64,000 bases of DNA from a bacterium (lineage in GTDB: Bacteria > Armatimonadota > Zipacnadia > Zipacnadales > UBA11051). A program made the position numbers and the translations under genes. The notes below the pieces were generated by a model that saw only the letters and a program-made list of their open reading frames with translations, was not told the origin of the DNA and did no database searches. The first letter of the stretch is position 1, and each line of letters begins with the position of its first letter. The DNA is taken from positions 1 to 64,000 of the forward strand of contig JAJFUB010000019.1 in the NCBI GenBank assembly GCA_021372615.1. Reading direction: 5' to 3'. Shown here one piece after another: positions 1 through 9,176 of the stretch.

Positions 1-988
1 CACCCCCACCCTTCCCCGCCTCCATCACCGCCCGCACCTCCTCGCGCACCTGCTGTGGTGTGCCTCGCGGCAGTGTCTCCTGGATGTCGATCCCGCCCTG
101 GAAACACAAGTCCGTCCCGAACTCCCGCTTCAACACGCGAAGCTCCATCCCCCGGGCCCGCGGCTGCAAGGACTGCAGTACATCCAGCCCGCACTCGATG
201 AACTCGGGGATCAGCTCCACCACCGACCCGCAGGTGTGGTGCATCACCTTGATGCCATACCCGTGCGCGAGTTCGATGTACCGGCGGAAGCCCTCCCTGA
301 AGAACCGACGCCAAGTGTCCAGGCTCATCATCGGGCCGGTCTGGGTGCCAAAGTCATCGCCCATCATGAAGATGTCAATGGCGTCCCCGGCGGCGACGAA
401 GACGCACTCATTGTACTGTAGGAAGTAGGCCACGATGTGGGCAATGATGGCCTCGGCCACGTCGGGGTTGAGCGCCAGGTCCAAGTACGTCTGCTCCATG
501 CCGCGCAGGTACATCATCGGCTTGAGCTGCGCCGTGCGGTCCAGGCGGTCGCCGGCATTGACGACGGCATACCCCGCTTGCGCCCGGCACTGCTTCCGAA
601 GCTGCGCGTAGTCCCACCAGTCGGCGCTGGGCCAGCGCGCATAGGCCTCAATGTCGGCTGCCGTCTGCGCCGCCTGCAGGGGCGACTGCACCACGTGTTG
701 GTAGGTCCAGGTGTAGCTGCCGCCGGTCACGGTGCGCGGTCGGCGACGCACCCCCCACAGGTCCTCGACGCTGCCGTCGGGATGGGTGCGCAGGCTCTGG
801 CCCACGTACGAAGGCCCCTCCACATAGCGCAGGTCTATCCCCAGCTGCCGCAGCAAGCTCTCCCGGTCCGGCAGGCCGAAGTGCTCCCGGAGCCTTTGCG
901 TGACCTCCGGTGTGGCCCAGTAGTCACGCGGGAGGCGGTCCGGCGGCTGGTGGAACAGGGCGGTCAGGACGCGAGCGCGGGAATCCAT
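1..988 (-). CDS. Uroporphyrinogen decarboxylase (UroD)-family protein, C-terminus cut by window edge
   Basis: Read from the reverse complement: an open frame starts at ATG 988 (MDSRARVLTALFHQPPDRLP) and runs off the left edge without a stop, giving about 329 residues. The N-terminus (ALFHQPPDRLP, an RxPxD-like opening), the central DDFGTQTGPMMS stretch, HTCGSV and the late GGIDIQETLP motif are typical of the UroD/MtaA superfamily. Divergent members of this family are usually not heme enzymes but cobalamin-dependent methyltransferases or proteins of unknown substrate, and I cannot choose between these. It lies 46 bp downstream of the receiver-kinase gene on the same strand, so it could be the last gene of that operon or a separate unit. 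The substrate is unknown. Confidence 0.8.
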   Translation of the reverse strand, partial: MDSRARVLTALFHQPPDRLPRDYWATPEVTQRLREHFGLPDRESLLRQLGIDLRYVEGPSYVGQSLRTHPDGSVEDLWGVRRRPRTVTGGSYTWTYQHVVQSPLQAAQTAADIEAYARWPSADWWDYAQLRKQCRAQAGYAVVNAGDRLDRTAQLKPMMYLRGMEQTYLDLALNPDVAEAIIAHIVAYFLQYNECVFVAAGDAIDIFMMGDDFGTQTGPMMSLDTWRRFFREGFRRYIELAHGYGIKVMHHTCGSVVELIPEFIECGLDVLQSLQPRARGMELRVLKREFGTDLCFQGGIDIQETLPRGTPQQVREEVRAVMEAGKGGG

Positions 989-1034
989 GGCTTCCGTCGT
1001 TCACCTGCGGTGGGGGTCGCTCTACGCGCGGGAG

Positions 1035-2546
<1,512 letters not shown>

Positions 2547-2569
2547 TGGGTGCTCCTGCCCGGCAGTAC

Positions 2570-2589
2570 GCCCGACACTCTTGTCGGGC
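2570..2589 (-). terminator. Intercistronic hairpin
   Basis: GCCCGACA and TGTCGGGC form a perfect 8-bp stem with a 4-base loop in the 76-bp gap between the [FeFe] sensor kinase and the hybrid kinase. No T-tract follows on the minus strand. It could attenuate or stabilise the transcript rather than end it. A second small stem (2615-2632) overlaps the stop codon of the sensor kinase. Confidence 0.4.
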
Positions 2590-2622
2590 GCCGGATCGGG
2601 GTCGGGCGCGTCCGGGCGAGCC

Positions 2623-4641
2623 TCAGCTCGCCGCGGGCTCCCCGATCGTTTCAGGCTGATCGCCCTCGATGGGCGTGTGCACCGGCAGCGTCACCGTCAC
2701 CACCGCGCCCCCTCCGGGACGGTTGGCGATGGTGATGTCACCATGGTGCAGCTTGACGATCCCCCGGGCGATGGCGAGCCCCAGGCCTGTGCCCTGCCCC
2801 GGTGGCTTGGTGGTGAAGAACGGGTCGAAGACGTGGGGGATCACGTCCTCGTCCAGGCCGGGGCCGGTGTCGGCGAAGCTCACCGCCAGCATGTCCTCGC
2901 CGCGCCGGGCCGTGGCGACCGTCAGCGTCCCCGCCCGGTCCATCGCCTCGCAAGCGTTGTCCACGACGTTCTGGAACACCTGCGTCAACTGGTCCACATC
3001 GGCGAGCATGTCGGGCAGGTCCGCGGCGAACTCGCGAACGACTTCAACCTCGCCCATCTTCGGGGCCCCCGTGGTCAGGACCGAGTCCAGGAGCTGGTTG
3101 AGGTCGAAGCTGGTGAGCTTGAGGCGGTTCTGACGGGCGAAACTGAGCAGGGCGACCATGATGCTGCGGCAGCGGGCCGCCTCGTCGGCGATGACCTGCA
3201 GGTCCTCGCGGCGCGGATCGGTCGGGTCCAGTTGCCGCAAGATGAGATGGCTATAGAGCAGCACCGTGGACAGCGGGTTGTTGACTTGGTGGGCCACCCC
3301 GGCCGCGAGCTGCCCGATGGCGGCCAGCTTCTCCGCCTGCACCAGGCGCTCCTGCGTGCTGGCCAGAGCCGCATGGGAGCGCGTCAGCTCTTCCAGCGAC
3401 TTCTGCGTCTCGTCAATCAGGTACGGCAGGCACATCTGGGCCTCGGCGAGTCCCTGGCAGACGGCGATCGCTTTCTCGCGGCAGGTGGAGTACCCGCAGG
3501 CCATGCAGTTCAGCTCGTCGGCCTCGCTGAACTTGTTGATGCTGGCCAGGGCCTCCTTGATCTCCTCCTCCGACGGCATGGGCGCGACGATCGGTGGCGC
3601 GGTGTACTCACGCGTGAGGTCCACGTCGTCATACTGCGCCAGGAAGGCCTCCGCCTCCTCGGGGCTGAGCGCCTCGCCGCGCGTGACGTAGTCGCTGACT
3701 AGCTCCTTGCGGGCGAACTCCCCCGCCTGGCCGCCCATCACCGGGCCGTTGATGCACCCCTCGCACATCAGCACATCCACGATGCCGGCATGGATCTCGC
3801 CCTTCTGGAGGTCCTCGATCAGCCGCTGCACCCGCAACATGCCGTCGGTGACCAGGATGCGGTTGTCGAGGACATCCTGCTGCACGGCGGCGGTGCGGAG
3901 CAACCCACCGGACACGGGGAACACGCGGCCGAGCATGGCCCGCGGGGGGTCGAAATCGCTGTCGGGCTCGGCGGTCAGGTCTACCTCCGCCTCCTCCAGC
4001 ATCGCGCGCAGCTCGTCGAACGTCAGGGCGACCTCAATCGCGCCGGCGACATCCGGGTCGCGGATCTCGCTCTTCTTGGCCGTGCAGGGGCCGATGAACA
4101 CGATCCGCGCCTCCGGCCAGTGCTTCTGCTTGAGGGCACGGCCCAGCGCGACCATGGGTGACACCAGCGGCGCCAGGTCGGGCACCAGCGCCGGCGCGAA
4201 CTTCTCCACATACGCGACCAGCGCCGGACAGGGGCTGGTGAGCATCGGCGTACCGTTCTGGGTCGCCATGAGCTTCCGGTAACGGCGGGCCACGAGGTCG
4301 GCCCCGAAGGCCACCTCGACGACCCGCGTGAAGCCCAGACGGCGCAGCGCGCTGACCACCTGGCCCGGGCGTGCGGGGCTGAAGGCCGCCGGGAAGGACG
4401 GCGCCAGCGCGGCCACCACCTCGCCACCCTCCGCCAGCACCGCGCGGGTGTCCTCGATGCCGCTCTCGATCTGCTTGGCCTGCTGGGCGCACACGCGGAA
4501 GCAGTTGCCGCAGGCGAGGCAGCGCTCCTCCACGACCGTGGCCTGCCCCTCCACGACCTTGATGGCCTTGGCCGGACAGTGCCGCACGCAGTGGTAGCAA
4601 CGCTTGCAGCGGTCGCCGATGGTCTGGATGATGCTGGCCAT
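2623..4641 (-). CDS. [FeFe]-hydrogenase-like sensor fused to histidine kinase
   Basis: 672 residues from ATG 4641 (MASIIQTIGD). A longer TTG-started reading from 4692 would overlap the gene before it and adds residues unlike the family. Domains: two 4Fe-4S clusters of ferredoxin type (C12, C15, C18, C22; C41, C44, C47, C51); an [FeFe]-hydrogenase H-cluster domain about 70-320 with TSPCP at 135-139, GPCTAKKSE with C186, and CEGC at C293/C296; an FeS-type segment with C379, C382, C387, C395 and C404; then HisKA with H451 in GVAHQVNNPL and an ATPase domain (NVVDNACEAM, DTGPGL, GTGLGLAIA). All four H-cluster cysteine ligands are present, but the proton-relay cysteine of the canonical TSCCP motif is proline. 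Established knowledge: such fusions are treated as sensory rather than catalytic hydrogenases. Inferred role: cytoplasmic sensor of H2 or low potential controlling the adjacent hydrogenase. It begins 28 bp after the RegB-like kinase. Confidence 0.92.
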   Translation of the reverse strand: MASIIQTIGDRCKRCYHCVRHCPAKAIKVVEGQATVVEERCLACGNCFRVCAQQAKQIESGIEDTRAVLAEGGEVVAALAPSFPAAFSPARPGQVVSALRRLGFTRVVEVAFGADLVARRYRKLMATQNGTPMLTSPCPALVAYVEKFAPALVPDLAPLVSPMVALGRALKQKHWPEARIVFIGPCTAKKSEIRDPDVAGAIEVALTFDELRAMLEEAEVDLTAEPDSDFDPPRAMLGRVFPVSGGLLRTAAVQQDVLDNRILVTDGMLRVQRLIEDLQKGEIHAGIVDVLMCEGCINGPVMGGQAGEFARKELVSDYVTRGEALSPEEAEAFLAQYDDVDLTREYTAPPIVAPMPSEEEIKEALASINKFSEADELNCMACGYSTCREKAIAVCQGLAEAQMCLPYLIDETQKSLEELTRSHAALASTQERLVQAEKLAAIGQLAAGVAHQVNNPLSTVLLYSHLILRQLDPTDPRREDLQVIADEAARCRSIMVALLSFARQNRLKLTSFDLNQLLDSVLTTGAPKMGEVEVVREFAADLPDMLADVDQLTQVFQNVVDNACEAMDRAGTLTVATARRGEDMLAVSFADTGPGLDEDVIPHVFDPFFTTKPPGQGTGLGLAIARGIVKLHHGDITIANRPGGGAVVTVTLPVHTPIEGDQPETIGEPAAS

Positions 4642-4669
4642 GTCATTCACCCAAGACGACAGAACTATA

Positions 4670-6079
4670 CTACGGGGCGGACGTTCCCTCAACGGCGTCG
4701 GCCTCGGCCCCTGCTGCCGCGGGCGCCACCGGGAGCGCCACGGTGAAGGTCGTCCCCTGGCCGACCTCGCTGGCCACTGCTATCTCCCCACCGTGTGCTG
4801 TGACGACGGCCTTGACGATGGCCAGCCCGAGGCCCGACCCGTGCACCTGCAGAGCGCGGGCGGCCTCGGTGCGGAAGAACTCGTCAAACACCCGCGGCAG
4901 GTCGGCCGCGGCGATGCCGATGCCGGTGTCGGCGATGCGCACCAGCACACGGCGGCGGTCGTCATCGGGGACGGCACTGAGTGTGACGCGGCCGCCGGCC
5001 GGCGTGTACTTGATCGCATTGCCCAGCAGGTTCTCCAGCGCGGTCCGCAGCCCCTCAGGCTGTCCGTGCAGAGGCGGCAGGCCCGGCTCTACCTGCACGT
5101 CCAGCGCCACACCGCGCTGTTCGGCTGAGTCGGTCAGCGCGTCCACGGCCTGGCCTACCAGATGGCTGAGCGCCACCGGCGCAAAGGGCTCCTGCAGCGG
5201 TGCCTGACGCATGCGGCTGAGGGTCAGGAGGTCGCCCACGGTGTCCAGCAGTGTCTCGGTTCGCGCCTCTGCCCGCGCGGTCAGTTCGCGCACCTTGTCG
5301 GGGACGTCGCCGGCCCGGCCATCCCGGATCGCGCGCAGCGTCATGTTGATGCTGGCGAGCGGGGCGCGTAGCTCGTGCGACACCTTCCGCATGTACTGCA
5401 GTTGCATCTCCTGGGTGCGCTGCAGGTCGTCGCGGGCCAGGTCGCACGACGCGGCGTGATGCTCCACCTCGTCCAGCGCCTCGGCCAGTTCCCGTTCGCG
5501 CTGCCGCAGCTTCTGGCTGACGGTGACGGTAAGGAACACCGCGATGAAGAGCGCGGAGGTCATGACCCCGACGTGGGCTGCCGTATCGAGACCCCCCAGC
5601 AGCCCTCTCCCGGCGAAGATCGGCACATGCGGCAGCAGTCGGTAGTGCTCGCCGAACACCACTGCCGCGTACAGCGTGGAGGCCAGGGCGGCCTGCGCGT
5701 AGGCATGGTCCGGGGGGAGCAGAATGCTGGCGATGATCATGTGGAAGACGAGGTAGAGGGCGAAGGGGTTGTCCAGGCCGCCGGCGAGGTGGATGAGCAC
5801 CGCCACGGCGATGAGGTCCAGGGAGATCTGCGCGTTGGCCAGGCACCGGGCGGCCCGGCCGTTGCCCACCCCCGACCGACGCAGATGGCGCGCGACAGCC
5901 GCCAGCACGGCGTTGTACGCCGCCACAGCCACGCCGAGCAGCACCAGCTTGACCAGCGGCACGGGGTAGCCCAGAGGGCCGGAAGCCACAGCGGCGGCCA
6001 GCACGATGCCGACCGCCGCCAGCCATCGAAGTCGTATCAACCAGCGGTTGTTGCTCGCCAACTCCTGCTCGGGAGACAT
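4670..6079 (-). CDS. RegB/PrrB-like membrane redox-sensing histidine kinase
   Basis: 469 residues. The first about 190 residues contain about six hydrophobic membrane segments. GGLDNPF at 100-106 matches the GGxxNPF heptapeptide that forms the quinone-binding site in RegB/PrrB kinases. A short coiled linker (about 190-230) leads to HisKA with H235 in KVSHELRAPL, and then an ATPase domain (LENLLGNAIKY, DTGIGIA, GSGLGLAIV). Established knowledge: RegB reads the redox state of the quinone pool and represses or activates hydrogenase and respiratory genes through RegA. Here the partner is probably the stand-alone receiver protein encoded 34 bp upstream, although that protein lacks the RegA helix-turn-helix. 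I did not find the RegB redox-active cysteine context; C212 is the only cysteine in the linker. Confidence 0.85.
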   Translation of the reverse strand: MSPEQELASNNRWLIRLRWLAAVGIVLAAAVASGPLGYPVPLVKLVLLGVAVAAYNAVLAAVARHLRRSGVGNGRAARCLANAQISLDLIAVAVLIHLAGGLDNPFALYLVFHMIIASILLPPDHAYAQAALASTLYAAVVFGEHYRLLPHVPIFAGRGLLGGLDTAAHVGVMTSALFIAVFLTVTVSQKLRQRERELAEALDEVEHHAASCDLARDDLQRTQEMQLQYMRKVSHELRAPLASINMTLRAIRDGRAGDVPDKVRELTARAEARTETLLDTVGDLLTLSRMRQAPLQEPFAPVALSHLVGQAVDALTDSAEQRGVALDVQVEPGLPPLHGQPEGLRTALENLLGNAIKYTPAGGRVTLSAVPDDDRRRVLVRIADTGIGIAAADLPRVFDEFFRTEAARALQVHGSGLGLAIVKAVVTAHGGEIAVASEVGQGTTFTVALPVAPAAAGAEADAVEGTSAP

Positions 6080-6113
6080 CGAGGTGTTGACGGGATCTCA
6101 CTCCTGGTCGAGA

Positions 6114-6536
6114 CTACTTGCGCCACATCTGCAACACCTGCTCGATCCGCTTGAGCAGCATCTCCGGCTCGGCCGGCTTGTCAATGAAGCCCTGGACCGG
6201 CAGGAATTCCCCCGACCGGTAGGTGCCGTCGCTCTGCTCCGGGTAGAAGCGCAGCTTGGTGGTCCCGTGGATCGCTGACAGCACGATGATCGGCGTGTCC
6301 GCCAGTTCGGCAGGGAACTCGTTGCGCAGCTTCCAGACGAACTGGAAGCCCTCGGTGCCGTCGGGCATCATCACATCCAGCAGGATCAGGTCGGGACAGA
6401 AGCCCGGCACCTTGTCCAGGGCCTCGGGCGCGCTGTTGGCCGCGGCGACGTCGTAACCGGCCGTCTCCAGCACCAGGCGCAGGATCTCGACCACATCGGG
6501 GTCATCGTCAACCACCATGATCTTGGCTTGTGCCAC
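6114..6536 (-). CDS. Stand-alone CheY-like response regulator with loop insertion
   Basis: 140 residues starting at GTG 6536 (MAQAKIMVVDDDP). The start is chosen because AAGGAGGG lies seven bases upstream; a longer frame reaches 6599 but would overlap the endopeptidase gene. It is a single receiver domain with DDD at 10-12, phosphoacceptor D54 in LLDVMMPDG and K120 in GFIDKP. Between the beta-4 strand (IIVLSA) and the beta-5 lysine there is an extra stretch of roughly 20 residues (about 90-113, including TTKLRFYPEQSDGTYRSGEF) that ordinary CheY proteins lack. It has no output domain, so it must act by protein contact or pass phosphate onward. It sits between the hydrogenase endopeptidase gene and the RegB-like kinase and is probably that kinase's partner. 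Confidence 0.88.
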   Translation of the reverse strand: MAQAKIMVVDDDPDVVEILRLVLETAGYDVAAANSAPEALDKVPGFCPDLILLDVMMPDGTEGFQFVWKLRNEFPAELADTPIIVLSAIHGTTKLRFYPEQSDGTYRSGEFLPVQGFIDKPAEPEMLLKRIEQVLQMWRK

Positions 6537-6582
6537 GGCAGGACCCTCCTTGACCATCATGTTCCCAGACCACGGCCCCGTC

Positions 6583-7077
6583 TCACGGCGCCAGCGCAAC
6601 GGCCTCTTCGCATGTCAGCCCATCTTCGCGCAGCAGCCGTCGCACTTCCGCCAGCGCCACCGGCACCGCGCGCGCGGCGGCCTCGCTCAGGGCCAAGCCC
6701 GGCGCAACGCGCTCCGGCTCGATGCCGACGACGTGCAGGCGCGGCGTCACCCCCATGAGTTCGGCCAGCCCCAACACCTGCTCCAGCCCGATATGGTGCA
6801 ACGAGGCCACCGTGCCAGGCGGCAGCAGCTTCACTTGCTCGGGTGTGAAGACCACGACCTCGCCCGGCGCCCGGCCCATGGCCACGGCATCCACGAAGAT
6901 GACGTGATCGGCCTCCTCCATGTCGAAGAGCAGGTCGAGCCCGCCCACATGGCCCTCGATGACCTCCACGCCCGCTGGCGGGCCGGCGGTGGCCAGCTCG
7001 CGCGCCACCACCACCCCCACACCGTCGTCGGCATACAGTTCGTTGCCCACGCCGACGATCACCACGCGCCACGCCAC
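6583..7077 (-). CDS. [NiFe]-hydrogenase maturation endopeptidase (HyaD/HybD/HycI family)
   Basis: 164 residues from GTG 7077 (MAWRVVIVGVGNEL). The family normally begins a few residues before the GxGN motif, so the longer frame into the hydrogenase gene was rejected. GVGNELYADDGVG near the start, FVDAVAMG and ASLHHIGLEQVL match the nickel-sensing Asp/Glu, Asp and His positions of the family. The enzyme removes the C-terminal tail of the hydrogenase large subunit after the NiFe(CN)2CO centre is inserted. Its substrate is evidently the adjacent alpha subunit, which ends in DPCISCATH followed by a short tail. It begins 11 bp after the alpha gene, so the two are almost certainly cotranscribed. 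Confidence 0.92.
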   Translation of the reverse strand: MAWRVVIVGVGNELYADDGVGVVVARELATAGPPAGVEVIEGHVGGLDLLFDMEEADHVIFVDAVAMGRAPGEVVVFTPEQVKLLPPGTVASLHHIGLEQVLGLAELMGVTPRLHVVGIEPERVAPGLALSEAAARAVPVALAEVRRLLREDGLTCEEAVALAP

Positions 7078-7088
7078 ACCTTCGGGCC

Positions 7089-8378
7089 TCACACGAACTC
7101 GACCTTCAGCAAGTGCGTGGCGCAGGAGATGCACGGATCGTAGGCCCGCACCAGCATCTCCAGTTGCAGGGCGATCTCGTCTTGCGGCCGGTCCAGAATC
7201 TGCGGCACGAGCGCCCGCATGTCGTGCTCGATGTTGCTCAGGTTCTGGCCCGTCGGGATGATGAGGTTGCAGTCCACGATCGTGCCCTCATCGTCCACCG
7301 CGTACTCATGGTAGAGTGTACCCCGCGGCACCTCCGACGCCCCCACGCCGCGGCCGGCCTTGACCTCCACCGTCATGTCCTCCTCGTGCAGCCCCATGTC
7401 CACTAGCCGGTCAATGAACTCAATGCCGTCGAGGGTGCACTCGACACACTCGACGACCTGCGCGATGGTGTTCATGAAGGGATTGTAGGAGACCGGTTGC
7501 AGACCCAGCGCCGCGGCGACCTCCTTGGACTCGGGCCGCAGCTGGTCGTAGTTGATGTTGAACCGCGCCAGCGCGCCGACCATGTATGGCCCGACCGCCG
7601 AGGCCACGTGCTTGGCATGGGAATGCGGCGCCACGAATTCGCGCACCTGCTGCTTGTAGTCAGGGATCGCGGTGTCCCCGGTCTTGGTGGAGCGGATCAC
7701 CTCCCCCCGGTACAGTGCGTACTCCTCGGGATGGTGCAGCGCCGTGAACTCCATGTCGCGCTCGAACTGCGGCAGCGCGAGGGTCTGGAGCAGCGCGACC
7801 GTGGCGTGCAGGTCGGGCACCGAGTCCACCAGTCGCTGGCGCAGCGCCAGGAGGTCCTCCGCCTGCGGCACCTTGGGGAAGGCCTTGACCTTCATCGCGC
7901 AGGCATGGATGTGCCGGCCGGCGACGGTGCAGCAGATGTCGTTGCCCAGGCGCTTGAGGCGCAGCGCCATCTTCACGACCTCGGGGTGCGACGCCACCAG
8001 GGGCAGCACGCTGGGCACCCCCAGCAGGTCCGGCGCCACCAGGTAGAAGGCGTGCAGATAGTGGCTCTGCAGCGTCTCGCCGGCGAACGTCAGCTTGCGC
8101 AGCAGCAGCGTCTGGTCGGAGATCTCCACGCCGAGGGCGTTCTCCATGGCCTGCAGCGAGGCGCTGGTGTGGCCGACCGAGCAGATGCCGCAGATGCGGC
8201 ACGTGATGTGCGCGGCCTCGTACCACTTGCGGCCCAGCAGGAAGGCCTCGAAGAAGCGCGGCGACTCGGTGATGGCGAGCTTCAGCTCCTTGATCTCCCC
8301 GGACTGCACGTCCAGGACGACATCCCCGTGGCCCTCCACGCGCGTGACGTCATGGATGTTGATCTTCACCTCGTTCAT
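7089..8378 (-). CDS. hydA: [NiFe]-hydrogenase large (alpha) subunit, group 3b type
   Basis: 429 residues from ATG 8378 (MNEVKINIHDVTRVEGHG); GAGGT precedes the start, and the longer frame to 8426 adds unrelated residues. The N-terminal RVEGHG, the proximal motif RICGICSVGH (C63, C66) and the distal motif DPCISCATH (C416, C419) supply the four cysteines that hold the NiFe centre. The final LLKVEFV after H422 is the tail expected to be cut off by the maturation protease encoded next. The motif wording and the gene set (beta, gamma, delta, alpha) match cytoplasmic group 3b NADP-reducing bidirectional hydrogenases, also called sulfhydrogenases. The reaction is reversible H2 oxidation coupled to NADP(H). 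The symbol follows the archaeal hydBGDA convention and is not the [FeFe] HydA. Confidence 0.95.
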   Translation of the reverse strand: MNEVKINIHDVTRVEGHGDVVLDVQSGEIKELKLAITESPRFFEAFLLGRKWYEAAHITCRICGICSVGHTSASLQAMENALGVEISDQTLLLRKLTFAGETLQSHYLHAFYLVAPDLLGVPSVLPLVASHPEVVKMALRLKRLGNDICCTVAGRHIHACAMKVKAFPKVPQAEDLLALRQRLVDSVPDLHATVALLQTLALPQFERDMEFTALHHPEEYALYRGEVIRSTKTGDTAIPDYKQQVREFVAPHSHAKHVASAVGPYMVGALARFNINYDQLRPESKEVAAALGLQPVSYNPFMNTIAQVVECVECTLDGIEFIDRLVDMGLHEEDMTVEVKAGRGVGASEVPRGTLYHEYAVDDEGTIVDCNLIIPTGQNLSNIEHDMRALVPQILDRPQDEIALQLEMLVRAYDPCISCATHLLKVEFV

Positions 8379-8429
8379 GCCCGTACCTCGCTTGCTCGTT
8401 CGTGAGCCGACGCGCCCATGCGCCACGCG

Positions 8430-9176
8430 TTACGCCGGTTGGTCTTCCTGGTAGCTGTTGAACATGTTGAAGTGCATCAGCACCTCGTCCACCTTCAGTC
8501 CGTGCTCGGCCAGCGTTTCCTTGTGGGCCTGTTCGTTGGGGTGGCTCACCAGGCCCCGGCAGGCCTCGCAGCCGTCCCCGTGGGTCGGGCAGATCGCGCC
8601 GCACCCGGCGCGGACCACCGGGCCCATGCAGAAGCGACCCTGGAAGAACACGCAGACGTTCTCCTTCTTCTTGCACTCCACGCACAGCGGGTAGTCGGGC
8701 AGACGCGGGGCCTTGCCCAGAGCCACGTCCCGCACCACGCTCAGGAACTCCGTGCGGTCAATGGGGCAGCCGGGCAGGAACAGGTCCACCGGCACGACGG
8801 CGCTGAGCGGCCGGGCGGGAATGGTATCGAACTGTGCCCCCGCCTCGCCATAGACCATCTGCTTGACCTGGTTCATGCCATAGCGGTTCTTGAGGGCGTT
8901 CAGGCCGCCGGTGTGGGCGCAGGCGCCGAGGGCTACCAGAACCTTCGCGCGCTCGCGGATCGCCTTGAGCTTCTGCTCGTCGGCGTGGGTGGAGATGCTG
9001 CCCTCCACCAGCGCGATTTCCAACTCCGGCGGATTGGCCTTCTCGCTGAGGCCCTCACGCCACTCGACCAGGTCAATGAGGCTGAGCACATCGAGCAGTT
9101 CGTTCTCACACTCGATCACTGCGAGGCCGCAGCCCTCGCAGCAGGTGAAGGCAAACATGCCGACCCGTGGCTTCAT
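8430..9176 (-). CDS. hydD: [NiFe]-hydrogenase small (delta) subunit, group 3b type
   Basis: 248 residues. CCEGCG at 12-17 starts the proximal 4Fe-4S site; GACAHTGG and FLPGCPID give further conserved positions. A C-terminal cysteine-rich stretch (CVECKKKENVC, GRFCMGPVVRAGCGAIC, GDGCEAC) holds the remaining clusters. This is the electron-transferring partner of the alpha subunit, carrying electrons from the NiFe centre toward the beta and gamma subunits. There is no twin-arginine signal, consistent with a cytoplasmic enzyme. The ATG at 9176 follows directly on the stop codon of the gamma gene with no gap, and the alpha gene begins 51 bp further on. Confidence 0.95.
   Translation of the reverse strand: MKPRVGMFAFTCCEGCGLAVIECENELLDVLSLIDLVEWREGLSEKANPPELEIALVEGSISTHADEQKLKAIRERAKVLVALGACAHTGGLNALKNRYGMNQVKQMVYGEAGAQFDTIPARPLSAVVPVDLFLPGCPIDRTEFLSVVRDVALGKAPRLPDYPLCVECKKKENVCVFFQGRFCMGPVVRAGCGAICPTHGDGCEACRGLVSHPNEQAHKETLAEHGLKVDEVLMHFNMFNSYQEDQPA

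Noticed and set aside
4642-4692. TTG start 17 codons before the [FeFe] sensor kinase
   Set aside because: It overlaps the preceding gene, lacks a ribosome site and adds residues unlike the ferredoxin-type N-terminus; ATG 4641 fits the family.
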